64,000 nt of DNA from Antrihabitans stalactiti (GTDB lineage: Bacteria; Actinomycetota; Actinomycetes; Mycobacteriales; Mycobacteriaceae): assembly GCF_012932915.1 (NCBI RefSeq), contig NZ_VCQU01000002.1, positions 661,680 through 725,679 on the forward strand, given 5' to 3'. Shown here one piece after another: positions 8,115 to 17,790 of this stretch. Both the position numbers and the translations under genes were made by a program. Within the stretch, counting starts at the first letter, position 1; the number at the start of each line of letters is the position of its first letter. The notes below the pieces were generated by a model, which worked only from the letters and a program-made list of their open reading frames with translations, ran no database searches and was not told the DNA's origin.

Positions 8115-8672
8115 TCACCGCCAGGTGATCGGCATATCCAACGATTCGAGCCAGGCCTCGCAGCTGTAACCATGCGCCGCGATGCCGTCGACTGCAGCGA
8201 CCGCCTTCGCCACGGCATCTTCGGCGGTGGCTGCGCTGAGCAATCCGGCGGAGTTGGCGGCGATCAGTTCGTCGACGTCGAGTAGCTCAGTGCTTTCGCC
8301 GGTCAGGACGACGAGGTCGAGGTAATGGTCCACCGAGGTCCAGACGTCGGGTCCGGAGGTGAACTCACCGATGTCGATATAGATCCGCCCGACCGTCATG
8401 TCTTCGCGCATGTGAAAGATCGAGGCGCGGAGTCCGACGGACGGCAACAGCCACGATTCGAGGTAGTGGAAGCGTTGGTGGTCCGACGGCCGCGCCATGT
8501 ACAGGCCCCACGGCTCGACCCGGTAGGAGTCGACGAGGCGGACGAAGCCCTTCGGGTCGGTGTTGGTGCGGCCGGGAACGTCGAAGTACTCCACCTTCGG
8601 CTTATGCACATCGACCACACTGAAGAAGTTAGCCGAGAACGTGTCGGTGCGTCCGCTTACTCTGGTTAGCAT
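8115..8672 (-). CDS. DUF402 domain protein (Rv1632c-like)
   Basis: 185 residues if started at the ATG at 8672, which shares bases with the uvrB ATG on the other strand. Conserved sequence begins only around [23 protein letters not shown], so a GTG at 8609 (164 residues) is an equally likely start. DUF402 proteins form a small beta-barrel; some related members are nucleotide phosphatases, but no function is established here. The gene sits between coaE and uvrB exactly as Rv1632c does in M. tuberculosis, and is convergent with coaE. Confidence 0.8.
   Translation of the reverse strand: MLTRVSGRTDTFSANFFSVVDVHKPKVEYFDVPGRTNTDPKGFVRLVDSYRVEPWGLYMARPSDHQRFHYLESWLLPSVGLRASIFHMREDMTVGRIYIDIGEFTSGPDVWTSVDHYLDLVVLTGESTELLDVDELIAANSAGLLSAATAEDAVAKAVAAVDGIAAHGYSCEAWLESLDMPITWR
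8658..8670 (+). promoter_or_regulatory. -10 box for uvrB (leaderless)
   Basis: TACTCT (8658-8663) is followed by 7 bases and then the uvrB ATG (8671). There is no ribosome-binding site and no canonical actinobacterial LexA box nearby. Confidence 0.5.
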
Positions 8673-10827
8673 GGCGTTTGCAACCGAGTATCCCATCGCT
8701 CATTCGGAGCACCGACCGGTCGGCGAGCTGATCGAGCGGACCGAGGGTGTTTTCAAGGTCGTCAGCGATCATCAGCCTGCCGGTGATCAGCCTGCGGCGA
8801 TTGCCGACCTGGAGCGTCGCATCAGGGCGGGAGAGAAGGACGTCGTCCTGCTGGGTGCTACCGGAACCGGTAAGTCGGCGACGACGGCGTGGCTGATCGA
8901 GAAGTTGCAGCGGCCGACGTTGGTGATGGCGCCGAACAAGACTCTGGCCGCCCAGCTGGCGAACGAGCTGCGCGAGATGCTGCCGCACAATGCGGTCGAG
9001 TACTTCGTCTCGTACTACGACTACTACCAGCCCGAGGCGTACATCGCCCAGACCGATACCTACATCGAAAAAGACAGCTCGATCAACGACGACGTCGAGC
9101 GCCTGCGGCACTCGGCGACGTCGAGCCTGCTGTCGCGCCGCGACGTCGTGGTGGTTGCGTCGGTGTCGTGCATCTACGGTCTCGGCACGCCGCAGTCGTA
9201 CCTGGATCGGTCCGTGCAGCTGGAGGTCGGGGCACAGATCGACCGGGACGCGTTGCTTCGGTTGCTCGTCGACGTTCAGTACACGCGCAACGACCTGTCG
9301 TTCGTCCGCGGATCGTTCCGGGTGCGTGGCGATACCGTCGAAATCATCCCGTCGTATGAAGAGTTGGCGGTCCGTATCGAGTTCTTCGGGGACGAGATCG
9401 AGTCGCTGTACTACCTGCATCCGCTGACGGGCGACGTCGTCCGCGAGGTCCAGCAGCTGCGCATCTTCCCTGCGACGCACTACGTCGCAGGGCCGGAGCG
9501 CATGGAGCGCGCGGTGCGCGACATCGAGGCCGAACTCGCCGACCGGCTCGCCCAGCTGGAAAAGCAGGGCAAGCTCCTCGAGGCTCAGCGGCTGCGGATG
9601 CGCACGCAGTACGACCTGGAGATGATTCGTCAGGTCGGGTTCTGCTCCGGCATCGAGAACTATTCACGCCACATCGACGGGCGCGCGGCGGGGACGGCCC
9701 CCGCGACCTTGATCGATTACTTCCCCGAAGACTTCTTGCTGGTCATCGACGAATCGCACGTGACGGTGCCGCAGATCGGCGGCATGTACGAGGGCGATAT
9801 GTCGCGCAAGCGCAACCTCGTCGAGTTCGGGTTCCGGCTACCGTCAGCGGTCGACAACCGGCCGCTGACGTGGGAGGAGTTCGCGGACCGGATCGGTCAG
9901 GCGGTCTACCTGTCCGCAACGCCGGGCAACTACGAGCTGGCGCAGGCCGGCGGCGAGTTCGTCGAGCAGGTCATTCGCCCGACCGGCTTGGTCGACCCGC
10001 ACGTCATTGTGAAGCCGACGAAGGGCCAAATCGACGACTTGGTGCACGAGATCCGCATCCGTGCCGAGAAAGACGAGCGCGTCCTCGTGACGACGCTGAC
10101 CAAGAAAATGTCCGAGGATCTCACCGACTACCTGCTCGGGCTCGGCATCAGGGTTCGGTATCTGCACTCCGAAATCGACACCCTCCGACGCGTGGAGCTG
10201 CTCCGTCAGCTCCGCCTCGGTGAGTACGACGTTCTGGTCGGCATCAACTTGCTTCGCGAAGGCCTCGACCTGCCGGAGGTCTCGCTCGTCGCGATTCTTG
10301 ACGCAGACAAGGAAGGCTTCCTGCGCAGCAGTACCAGCCTGATTCAGACGATTGGCCGCGCTGCCCGAAATGTTTCCGGCGAAGTGCACATGTATGCGGA
10401 CAAACTCACCGATTCGATGAAGATCGCCATCGGCGAGACGGAGCGGCGACGCGAGAAGCAAATCGAATACAACAAGAAGATGGGCGTCGACCCGCAGCCG
10501 CTGCGAAAGAAGATCGCCGACATCCTCGACCAGGTCTACGAGGAAGCCGAAGATTCGGTCGGCGTCGGTGGGTCCGGTCGCAACCAGAGCCGCGGCCGAC
10601 GAGCGCAGGGCGAACCGGGCCGCGCATCGACCAGTTCGGGTGTCTTCGAGGGCCGCGACGTGAAGTCGATGCCGAGGGCCGAACTCGCTGACCTGGTCAA
10701 GTCACTGACCGATCAGATGATGAACGCCGCGCGCGATCTGCAGTTCGAACTCGCAGGCCGGTTGCGCGACGAAATCCAGGACCTCAAGAAGGAACTGCGC
10801 GGAATGGACGCAGCTGGGCTGAAGTAA
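8671..10827 (+). CDS. uvrB: Excinuclease ABC subunit B
   Basis: 718 residues. Walker [12 protein letters not shown], the beta-hairpin region [23 protein letters not shown]-like motif [11 protein letters not shown], helicase motifs SATPG, TLTKKM and [14 protein letters not shown], and QTIGRAARN are all present. The C-terminal UVR motif that contacts UvrC is at the end ([23 protein letters not shown]). UvrB is the damage-verifying helicase of nucleotide excision repair. The start [16 protein letters not shown] is supported by a -10 box 7 bases upstream. It is convergent with the ABC permease gene, 4 bases away. Confidence 0.98.
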   Translation: MAFATEYPIAHSEHRPVGELIERTEGVFKVVSDHQPAGDQPAAIADLERRIRAGEKDVVLLGATGTGKSATTAWLIEKLQRPTLVMAPNKTLAAQLANELREMLPHNAVEYFVSYYDYYQPEAYIAQTDTYIEKDSSINDDVERLRHSATSSLLSRRDVVVVASVSCIYGLGTPQSYLDRSVQLEVGAQIDRDALLRLLVDVQYTRNDLSFVRGSFRVRGDTVEIIPSYEELAVRIEFFGDEIESLYYLHPLTGDVVREVQQLRIFPATHYVAGPERMERAVRDIEAELADRLAQLEKQGKLLEAQRLRMRTQYDLEMIRQVGFCSGIENYSRHIDGRAAGTAPATLIDYFPEDFLLVIDESHVTVPQIGGMYEGDMSRKRNLVEFGFRLPSAVDNRPLTWEEFADRIGQAVYLSATPGNYELAQAGGEFVEQVIRPTGLVDPHVIVKPTKGQIDDLVHEIRIRAEKDERVLVTTLTKKMSEDLTDYLLGLGIRVRYLHSEIDTLRRVELLRQLRLGEYDVLVGINLLREGLDLPEVSLVAILDADKEGFLRSSTSLIQTIGRAARNVSGEVHMYADKLTDSMKIAIGETERRREKQIEYNKKMGVDPQPLRKKIADILDQVYEEAEDSVGVGGSGRNQSRGRRAQGEPGRASTSSGVFEGRDVKSMPRAELADLVKSLTDQMMNAARDLQFELAGRLRDEIQDLKKELRGMDAAGLK

Positions 10828-10831
10828 CCCG

Positions 10832-11680
10832 CTAGCTCGTGATGTCCTTGCGGACGAAGTGGATCCAGCCGACCACACAGAAGACGGACGCGTAAGCGAG
10901 CGCGGAGAACGAGCCGATGGCGATGTCGTGCCAGTCGATGGATGGCGCGAGGGTCCGGGTCCAGCTGTACGCGAAATGCCCGGGCAGCAGGTTTCGCAGC
11001 GAACCGAGCGCGGTGATCTGGTCGAGAATCTGCACGAGTATCGCGACCATCACCGTGCCGCCGACCGCGCCGAGGGGAGCGTCGGTGAGAACGGACAACA
11101 ACAAGGCGAGGCCTGCGACCCACGTCAGGTTGATGGCAATGTAGCCGAGCGCCAGCACGAGCCGCATTGCTGCCGTCTGGTACGGCAATGAGTCGCCGAA
11201 CGGCGTGACCAGTGGGTCCGCGCCGTACAGCAGAGTGCCGAGACTCAACGCCGAGACGACGAGCACAACCAGGGCCACCAAGGAAAGCGCTGCCGCGACA
11301 AGAGCTTTCACCGCGAGCATCCGCGACCGTGGAATCGGGATCGTCAGCAGGTACCGCAGGCTCGACCACGCAGCTTCGCTCGCGACCGAGTCGCCGAAGA
11401 ACAACGACACCACCACGACCAGTAGGAAGCCGACCGACATCAAGAGCGTGAACACGGTGAAGTTCACGCCACCGCGCGTCGCCAATTCGATGAGGCCGGA
11501 ACCAGATCCCGCGTCCGCGCCGCCGATCGCGAACGCGGCGGCCAGGATTCCCGGCAACAGCGCGACGAATCCGATCGCCAGCTGGGTGCGTCGGCGGCGA
11601 AGCTGGCGTTCGAACTCGACGCGGACCGGCAGGGTCCGGGCGGGCCGGTAGCCCACTGCGCGACCGTCGGGATGAGTCAT
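10832..11680 (-). CDS. ABC-2 type transporter permease
   Basis: 282 residues with about six hydrophobic segments (near 38-58, 78-98, 130-160, 180-200, 208-230 and 255-275) and the cytosolic start typical of ABC-2 exporter permeases (VRVEFERQLRRRRTQLAIG). There is no recognisable substrate signature. Its ATG overlaps the stop of the upstream hydrolase-ABC ATPase gene by 4 bases, so it is the membrane half of that transporter. The C-terminus ends WIHFVRKDITS. Confidence 0.85.
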   Translation of the reverse strand: MTHPDGRAVGYRPARTLPVRVEFERQLRRRRTQLAIGFVALLPGILAAAFAIGGADAGSGSGLIELATRGGVNFTVFTLLMSVGFLLVVVVSLFFGDSVASEAAWSSLRYLLTIPIPRSRMLAVKALVAAALSLVALVVLVVSALSLGTLLYGADPLVTPFGDSLPYQTAAMRLVLALGYIAINLTWVAGLALLLSVLTDAPLGAVGGTVMVAILVQILDQITALGSLRNLLPGHFAYSWTRTLAPSIDWHDIAIGSFSALAYASVFCVVGWIHFVRKDITS

Positions 11681-14460
11681 CGGGCGGGCTCCTTTTCGCT
11701 CGCGCCGTCCACGGCTCGCGGGTCGTGCACCAGCGCGAGGAACACATCCTCTAGCCGGGTCGACGAGGTGACCCCGCTGACCGCGACGCCTGCGTCGACC
11801 AACGCCCGGACCACGTCCGCCGGCGCTGCGGTGCCCATGTCGATCCGCAGGCGAGGGTTGTCGCCGTCGGTCGCGACCACCCGCCCGAGGCCGACCAAGC
11901 CCTTGAGAGCGGCCGCCCCGCGAGCGGAGTCGTCGACCCGAATCTCGGTCGGTCCGCCTGCGGAGACGAGGTCGCGGACCGAGCCGGAGCTGATCACCTT
12001 GCCCTGATTCATCACGACCACATGCGTGCAGGTCTGCTCGACCTCGGCCAGCAGGTGGCTCGACACCACGACGGTCCGGCCGCGTTTGGCGTACGAGATC
12101 AACACATCACGCATCGTCCGAATCTGCGGCGGGTCGAGACCGTTGGTCGGCTCGTCGAGAATGAGCAGGTCAGGCAGGCCGAGCATCGCTTGCGCGATCG
12201 CGAGCCGCTGCCGCATGCCGTGACTGTACGACCGAACCTTCCGATCGATGGCCGCGCCGAGATCGGCGATTGCGACGACTTCGTCGAGGTGCGCGTCTTC
12301 CGCCGGACGACCTGTCGCGAGCCAGAACAAGCGCAGGTTCTCCGCGCCGGACAGATGGGGGAGCAGACCGGGCCCATCGATGAATGCGCCGAGCCGAGAA
12401 AGGACGGGCGCTCCCGCAGTGATCTTGTGACCGAACACCCGGACCTCGCCCGCGGCGGGCTTGATCAGGCCCATCACCATGCGCAACGTCGTCGTTTTCC
12501 CTGCGCCATTGGGTCCGAGCAGGCCGAGCACTTGACCGTGCTCCACGCGGAAGCTCACGCCGTCGACTGCGCGGAACCCGTTCGAATAGGTCTTCGCGAG
12601 GTTGGTGACCACGAGAGGAACGTGCGCCAACTCGGGATCGGCGTCGGCGGTTCCGCGCCTGCGGGTCCACACCTTGACGGCGATGAACGCGACAACGAAG
12701 AAGGCCACGATTGCACCGATGCCGATCAGCGGCGACAACGGCACCGCGCGAGCAGTCGGTGAGCCATCGACGGTCGGGATCTGCACCTGCGGGTCGGCGA
12801 GCTCGACGCTGAAGACCGCGGGATTCACGGGCACCGCATAGGCCTGATCGGTTGTGCCTACGGCGATTTCGATGTGGTGGCCCTCTGCCAGCTGATACGC
12901 GATGCCCGGCAAGGTGATCCGCGCGTTCTGCGGGGCTCCGTCGGGGGAGTCGGGCAGGCGGATTGCCGACACCGCGCCGCCTGGCAGTGTGCGGCGACCG
13001 TCGGGGCTGACGTCGTAGAGCTTGGCAAAAAGTACGGATTCACCAGGGGCGGCGAAGGATTGGATGCGCAGATCGACGGTCGCCGACCCGGTGATCGTGA
13101 GTGGTGACGTCACCGGCTGAGTACTGAACGTCGCGGCCTGACCAGGCGGGTCGGTGCCGATGATGTCGAGACCGGGTAACGCCACCGACAACACCGAGCC
13201 GAGCCCCGGCACACTCGACACAGCGGACGGTGCGGCCCCTGGCGGTCGAATGATGTTCTGCGGCACGGGGGACTTCGCCAACAGCGGCAGCGCCCGGACC
13301 TCGGCGGCGTCGGTCCCCTGCAAACCGGGGTAATTCGGTGCCGCCATCCGGCGGCTCGGAATTTCGCCCTGCTCGTTGGCGGTGCCAGGCAACGCGTAGT
13401 TGAAGGGCGCGTCGCTGGTCGGACGCAGCTTGCCGTCGATCAGGGTGTCGTGCAGGAAGGCCCGCATCGCCGAATCGCCTCGAGCAGCGTCGCCGTCGTG
13501 ACCACCGTTGAACCACCGAACCTCGACCGGCGTACCGGCAGCAGCGATTTGATGGGCGGTGGCGTCAGCCTGATCGAGACCGAAGAGGGTATCGCGCTGA
13601 CCTTGGACAAGAAGGGTCGGTGCCTTGATGTTCGACGCGTAGGCAACCGGCGAGTGAGATCGGAAGAGCGCCAGCAGTTCCGGTGTCGGCGTTCCGGAGA
13701 CGAGCGACTGGACGCTCGCACGGCACAGGGCTTCGTCGAACCGGCCACAGATCTGCTCGCCGACGCTGGCAGGTGGTCCGGTGTCGGTCGGCGCGTCCTC
13801 GTCGGGGGCACTGCCCGTGCCAAAAAATACTCCGGCCCAGCCGCGTTTGAGCACGCCGGGCGCCGCGACCCCCGTGCCGGACAAGGGTGTCGCATAATTC
13901 GGAAAGAACGCTTGGCCCAGGTCGTTCCAGGTGATCGCGGAGGCGATGGCGTCGATTCGCGGATCGGTGCCGCCGAGCATCAATGCGAGTGCGCCGCCGT
14001 ACGATCCACCCGTGACTCCGACGTGTGGGTCGCCGGGCGCGTCCAGCGCGACCTCGGGGCGAACGGCCAGCCAGCTCACCAACTCTCTTGCGTCCGCGAC
14101 CTCGCGGTCGGGGTCGTTGATCGAGATGGTGCCGGTGCTCTTGCCGAATCCTCTTGCACTGTAGGTGAGTACGACGAACCCGTCTCTAGCGAGCCGCCGC
14201 GCCTGATTGTCGACCGATTCTTTGCTCCCACCGAAGCCGTGGGCAAGCAGGACGGCGGGGGCAGGCGTCGACTCCGGCTCGTACACGCGTGCGTCCAGCG
14301 CTATTGTTGCCGCGTCGCCTGGTCCGGCGGGCACGGTGATGGAGACGTCTTCGGTGGGAACCGACGGCGCGTCATCGGATTTCGATGCCGCGAAACCGAG
14401 CACAACGACTATCGCGGCGGCACCGGCGATCGCAGTTGCGCGCCGCCACCGAATTCGCAT
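11677..14460 (-). CDS. Alpha/beta hydrolase fused to an ABC-transporter ATPase
   Basis: 927 residues from the ATG giving MRIRWRRATA; a GTG 10 codons upstream is possible. Order: a signal-anchor helix (about 8-25); an alpha/beta-hydrolase of the S15/CocE type (AHGFGGSKES; nucleophile motif GGSYGGA, Ser about 153; QGQRDTLFG; NGGHDGD); a beta-rich PepX_C-like region (about 420-580); a second membrane helix (LIGIGAIVAFFVVAFIAVKV); then a full ABC ATPase (GPNGAGKTT, YSHGMRQRLAIAQAM, LLILDEPTNGLDPP, VVSSHLLAEVE). With helices at both ends of the hydrolase, that domain should be outside the membrane and the ATPase inside. It pairs with the overlapping permease. The substrate is unknown. Confidence 0.88.
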   Translation of the reverse strand: MRIRWRRATAIAGAAAIVVVLGFAASKSDDAPSVPTEDVSITVPAGPGDAATIALDARVYEPESTPAPAVLLAHGFGGSKESVDNQARRLARDGFVVLTYSARGFGKSTGTISINDPDREVADARELVSWLAVRPEVALDAPGDPHVGVTGGSYGGALALMLGGTDPRIDAIASAITWNDLGQAFFPNYATPLSGTGVAAPGVLKRGWAGVFFGTGSAPDEDAPTDTGPPASVGEQICGRFDEALCRASVQSLVSGTPTPELLALFRSHSPVAYASNIKAPTLLVQGQRDTLFGLDQADATAHQIAAAGTPVEVRWFNGGHDGDAARGDSAMRAFLHDTLIDGKLRPTSDAPFNYALPGTANEQGEIPSRRMAAPNYPGLQGTDAAEVRALPLLAKSPVPQNIIRPPGAAPSAVSSVPGLGSVLSVALPGLDIIGTDPPGQAATFSTQPVTSPLTITGSATVDLRIQSFAAPGESVLFAKLYDVSPDGRRTLPGGAVSAIRLPDSPDGAPQNARITLPGIAYQLAEGHHIEIAVGTTDQAYAVPVNPAVFSVELADPQVQIPTVDGSPTARAVPLSPLIGIGAIVAFFVVAFIAVKVWTRRRGTADADPELAHVPLVVTNLAKTYSNGFRAVDGVSFRVEHGQVLGLLGPNGAGKTTTLRMVMGLIKPAAGEVRVFGHKITAGAPVLSRLGAFIDGPGLLPHLSGAENLRLFWLATGRPAEDAHLDEVVAIADLGAAIDRKVRSYSHGMRQRLAIAQAMLGLPDLLILDEPTNGLDPPQIRTMRDVLISYAKRGRTVVVSSHLLAEVEQTCTHVVVMNQGKVISSGSVRDLVSAGGPTEIRVDDSARGAAALKGLVGLGRVVATDGDNPRLRIDMGTAAPADVVRALVDAGVAVSGVTSSTRLEDVFLALVHDPRAVDGASEKEPAR

Positions 14461-14589
14461 CACACCAATGTATGCGGCAATTTCGATCACTGACGGTGCG
14501 CAGTTGTGTGTTTAGCCGCAAATGCGCCTCATCCAGGGCCGATAAGGCTAGGGTCAGCACGAAGGTCTACTGCACCCCTGGAGGAACGA

Positions 14590-15042
14590 ATGACCGCGTA
14601 CCGGACCATAGTCGTCGGGACTGATGGCTCCGACTCGTCGTATAAAGCCGTCGAGAAGGCCGCATCGCTCGCTGGTGACGAATCGGCGAAGCTCGTCATC
14701 GCTTGCGCGTACTACCCGACGGACGAGCGCGACCTCGGCGCCGCGGCGGACGTGTTGAAGGGCGACGCATACCAAGTACGGGGTTCCAGCCCAACGGACG
14801 AGATTCTGCGGACGGCGAAAGAGAAGGCCACTGCCGCCGGCGCCACCACCGTTGTGCTCCGCCCAGTCGTCGGCGCGCCCGTGGATGCGCTGCTCGGGTT
14901 GATCGACGAAACACAGGCAGATCTGCTGGTTGTCGGAAACCGGGGTTTGAACTCCCTTACCGGCCGCCTCCTCGGGTCCGTGCCATCCGACATCGCGCGC
15001 AAGACGGCGTCCGACGTTCTGATCGTGCACACGGTTCGCTGA
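14590..15042 (+). CDS. Universal stress protein (Rv1636-like)
   Basis: 150 residues, a single UspA domain. The start MTAYRTIVVGTDGSDSSYKA is preceded by GGAGGAA. The ATP-binding motif near the C-terminus is GNRGLNSLTGRLLGSVP, of the G-x2-G-x9-G-S/T type, and the protein ends VLIVHTVR. It closely resembles M. tuberculosis Rv1636, which binds cAMP and ATP and lies in the same uvrB-uvrA neighbourhood. A possible -10 box TAGGGT lies about 40 bases upstream, giving a short leader. It diverges from the hydrolase-ABC gene. Confidence 0.92.
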   Translation: MTAYRTIVVGTDGSDSSYKAVEKAASLAGDESAKLVIACAYYPTDERDLGAAADVLKGDAYQVRGSSPTDEILRTAKEKATAAGATTVVLRPVVGAPVDALLGLIDETQADLLVVGNRGLNSLTGRLLGSVPSDIARKTASDVLIVHTVR

Positions 15043-15052
15043 CGCTTTCGTC

Positions 15053-15427
15053 TCAGCAGTACCTGGACCGTGCCGTGTCCAGGTACAGCTGCGCAACCTG
15101 GGCGCCGGTCAGCTTGCCTGCTGACATCATTGCCGCGTAGTCCGCAAGCGGACGAAGGTTGGCGACAATCTCGGTCTCGGGGGTGCCGTCCGAGATCTGG
15201 CGGCAGATGCCCTGCACCATCGCCAGGGTGGTCGAATCGGGCTGGCTCGCGGGCACTCCCGCCGCGAGCAGCGCGTCCTTGTAGCCCTGGGCTTTGGCGT
15301 CGAGCCCGCTGAGCGCAACGGCGCTCAGCGTTGTCGTCGATGTCGGTGAGGTATCCGACGCCGGCGACGAGCAGCCGAGCAGCACCAACATGGCTGCTGA
15401 GGCGCCGACGGCGACCTCGATCCTCAC
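15053..15427 (-). CDS. DUF732 lipoprotein
   Basis: 124 residues: signal peptide MRIEVAVGASAAMLVLLGC with lipobox LLGC (Cys19), a Ser/Thr-rich linker, then a DUF732 domain (about 43-124) with the typical CR and terminal YC cysteines (VQGICRQISDGT; LDTARSRYC), probably a disulfide. DUF732 proteins are small exported proteins of mycobacteria and relatives with no known activity. Its start overlaps the helD stop by 4 bases, so it is the second gene of that transcript. Confidence 0.82.
   Translation of the reverse strand: MRIEVAVGASAAMLVLLGCSSPASDTSPTSTTTLSAVALSGLDAKAQGYKDALLAAGVPASQPDSTTLAMVQGICRQISDGTPETEIVANLRPLADYAAMMSAGKLTGAQVAQLYLDTARSRYC
15059..15086. terminator. Hairpin between usp and the DUF732 gene
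   Basis: A perfect 10-base stem, GTACCTGGAC (15059-15068) with GTCCAGGTAC (15077-15086), lies 16 bases after the usp stop. It falls within the last codons of the convergent DUF732 gene. It lacks a T run. Confidence 0.4.
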
Positions 15428-17688
15428 CGCGTGACCGCATGGACTCGTTCGAGCACTGCGGGCAGTTCCTGCGAATGAATAACGCCCAGACGTTGCGTTG
15501 CGCGAGTGAGTGCAACATAAAGATCGTTCATCCCGCGGGGTGATTCATCGAGAATGTGTTGCGGGTCGACGATGAACACCGAATCGAATTCCAGCCCTTT
15601 CACGTCTCGAACGGTCAGGACGCTGACGGTGTCGGACTCCAGACCGGCGAGCCGGGCGCGCAGGTCGTGCCCTGCAATGACCGCGCTGATACCGGGCCCG
15701 GTTTCGGCGGCGACGTGACGGCGAACCGCTGCCTCCAAATCATCCTCGTCGACGCGCTCGACCCATGGCGGTGCGCCCGAGTTGCGGATCGAGCGAGGAA
15801 TCGTCGCCTCCGGATCGATCGCGGCCAGAACGTCTTCGGCAACATCCATGATCTCCGCGGGAGTGCGGTAGTTGACCGTCAACTCGGCAAGCTTCCAACG
15901 TCGCGCGACGTAGGGTTCCAAAATCCGCTGCCACGACGATGTGCCCGCCGGATCACCGGTTTGCGCGACATCGCCGACGACCGTGATCCAGCGATTCGGG
16001 ATGCGGCGCATCACCATTCGCCACGCCAACTCCGACAACTCCTGCGCCTCGTCGACGATCACGTGACCGTAGGTCCAGGTTCGGTCGCCTGCGGCACGCT
16101 CGGCCGTCGTGAGCCGGGTGCCCGTCGACTGACGTTGCGCGAGCTGACTGGCGTCGATCAGGTCGTAGGCCATCAGAATCTCGGGATCGACCTCGTCTTC
16201 GAGATCCTGTGGCGCGGAACCCGTCAGAATGTCGAGTGCGCCCTGGGCATCCGCGATCTGTGCACGCCACCGTCGGTCCGCGCGTTCCTTCTCCTCGGCG
16301 TCGTCGACGCCCAGCAGTTCGGCAAGTTCGTCCAGCAGGGGAGCGTCCGCAGCGGAGAAACTCCACTCGTCGCCGAGCAGCAGGCTCGCTCGGTCGTCGT
16401 CGGTGAGGTCCGGCGCTGCGGTCGCAAGTCGGGTAGGCGACGACAGCAGCTCGATCAGGACGTCCTGTGGCGACAGCTCCGGCCACAGCCGACCGATGGC
16501 ACCCATGACCTCGGGGTCGGACCGCAATTCATCACGGATGTCGGCGATGTCGTCGCGGCTGAGCAGATTGGCGCCCCCGACGACGTTCTCGCCGAGTGCG
16601 ATCACGACCTGATCGGCCAGTGAATCGATGATGCTGGACACGAAGATCGGTCGCGCGAGGTTGTGCGGTCGGCGAGATGATCGGGCCCGGCCACGCGCCC
16701 GCGTCACGATGCGACGGTCGAGAAGCACGGTGACCGAATCGAAGCGCAAAGGCACGGCTGTCTCGGGCAGTTCCTGCCGATCCCGGACCGCGTTGCGCAA
16801 GATGTCGATCATGGCAAGCGAACCCTTGAGCTCGCCGCCGCGAATCGTGTCCTCGCGCGACGCACGCACACCGGGGTACAGATCGCCGATCGTGGACAGC
16901 AGCACGCCGGTCTCGCCGAGCGAGGGCAGCACCTGACCGATGTAGTCGAGGAACGTCGCATTCGGACCAATGATGAGCACGCCACTCTTCGCCAGCTGCT
17001 GACGGTAGGTGTAGAGCAGGTAGGCCGCGCGGTGCAGAGCGACCGCAGTTTTGCCGGTGCCTGGACCGCCTTGGACGACCAGAACGCTCTTGTGGTCGGA
17101 CCTGATGATCGCGTCCTGCTCGCCTTGGATCGTCTCGACGATGTCGTTCATGTGCCCGGTGCGGGCGGCGTTGAGTGCGGCGAGCAAGGCGCTTTCGGTG
17201 CCGACGCTGCCGCCGTCGATCCGACCCGCCGATTCGGCGGCGTCGAGGTCCAGATACTCGTCGTTGATCGACGTGACGCGACGACTGCGGGTCCGGATAT
17301 GCCTGCGCCGCGTGACGCCGTCGGGTGCCGCGGTTGTCGCCAGATAGAACGGTCGAGCGAGAGGCGCTCGCCAATCGAGTAGGAGCGTTTCGAAGTCGTT
17401 CTTCTCGTCCAAGACCCCGATGCGGCCGATGTAGCGCTCTTCCAAATCATCGAGGTCGATCCGGCCGAAACAGAGACCGTTTTCCGCAGCGTCGTACTTC
17501 GCCAAATCCTCGGCATACATCTGGCTGAACGATTCGCGCTCACTTCTCGCCTGCGGCGTTCCGCCCGTCTCGAGCAGGACTTTGCTCAAGCGAGTGGACG
17601 CATACGCGCGCATCGTGTCGAGCTGTTGGTACAGCATCGACACGTACGCCTGCTCACGGTCGAGTGCACTCTGGCCGTCCTCAGGCAA
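15424..17688 (-). CDS. helD: RNA polymerase-recycling motor ATPase HelD/HelR (UvrD-like)
   Basis: 754 residues from a TTG start (GAGGAG sits a few bases upstream). The N-terminal arm (about 1-120: REQAYVSMLYQQLDTMRAYA...) and SF1 helicase motifs are present: Walker A VVQGGPGTGKTAVAL, Walker B HVIVDEAQELSELAW, GDVAQTGDPAG, NYRTPAEI, and C-terminal VKGLEFDSVFIVDP and YVALTRATQRLGVI. HelD-class proteins use ATP to pull stalled RNA polymerase off DNA; actinobacterial members are linked to rifamycin tolerance. The length and the large insert between the 1A and 2A domains fit the actinobacterial class. It is co-transcribed with the DUF732 lipoprotein gene. Confidence 0.85.
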   Translation of the reverse strand: MPEDGQSALDREQAYVSMLYQQLDTMRAYASTRLSKVLLETGGTPQARSERESFSQMYAEDLAKYDAAENGLCFGRIDLDDLEERYIGRIGVLDEKNDFETLLLDWRAPLARPFYLATTAAPDGVTRRRHIRTRSRRVTSINDEYLDLDAAESAGRIDGGSVGTESALLAALNAARTGHMNDIVETIQGEQDAIIRSDHKSVLVVQGGPGTGKTAVALHRAAYLLYTYRQQLAKSGVLIIGPNATFLDYIGQVLPSLGETGVLLSTIGDLYPGVRASREDTIRGGELKGSLAMIDILRNAVRDRQELPETAVPLRFDSVTVLLDRRIVTRARGRARSSRRPHNLARPIFVSSIIDSLADQVVIALGENVVGGANLLSRDDIADIRDELRSDPEVMGAIGRLWPELSPQDVLIELLSSPTRLATAAPDLTDDDRASLLLGDEWSFSAADAPLLDELAELLGVDDAEEKERADRRWRAQIADAQGALDILTGSAPQDLEDEVDPEILMAYDLIDASQLAQRQSTGTRLTTAERAAGDRTWTYGHVIVDEAQELSELAWRMVMRRIPNRWITVVGDVAQTGDPAGTSSWQRILEPYVARRWKLAELTVNYRTPAEIMDVAEDVLAAIDPEATIPRSIRNSGAPPWVERVDEDDLEAAVRRHVAAETGPGISAVIAGHDLRARLAGLESDTVSVLTVRDVKGLEFDSVFIVDPQHILDESPRGMNDLYVALTRATQRLGVIHSQELPAVLERVHAVTR

Positions 17689-17790
17689 TAGATCTCCTCG
17701 GTTTCGGACGCGACGAAAACTGTCGCGAAAACGGCCTTGAGGAGTCTAGTGCGACATTGCAATCCGCGCCGAAGTGCGGGGTCAGAGGGC

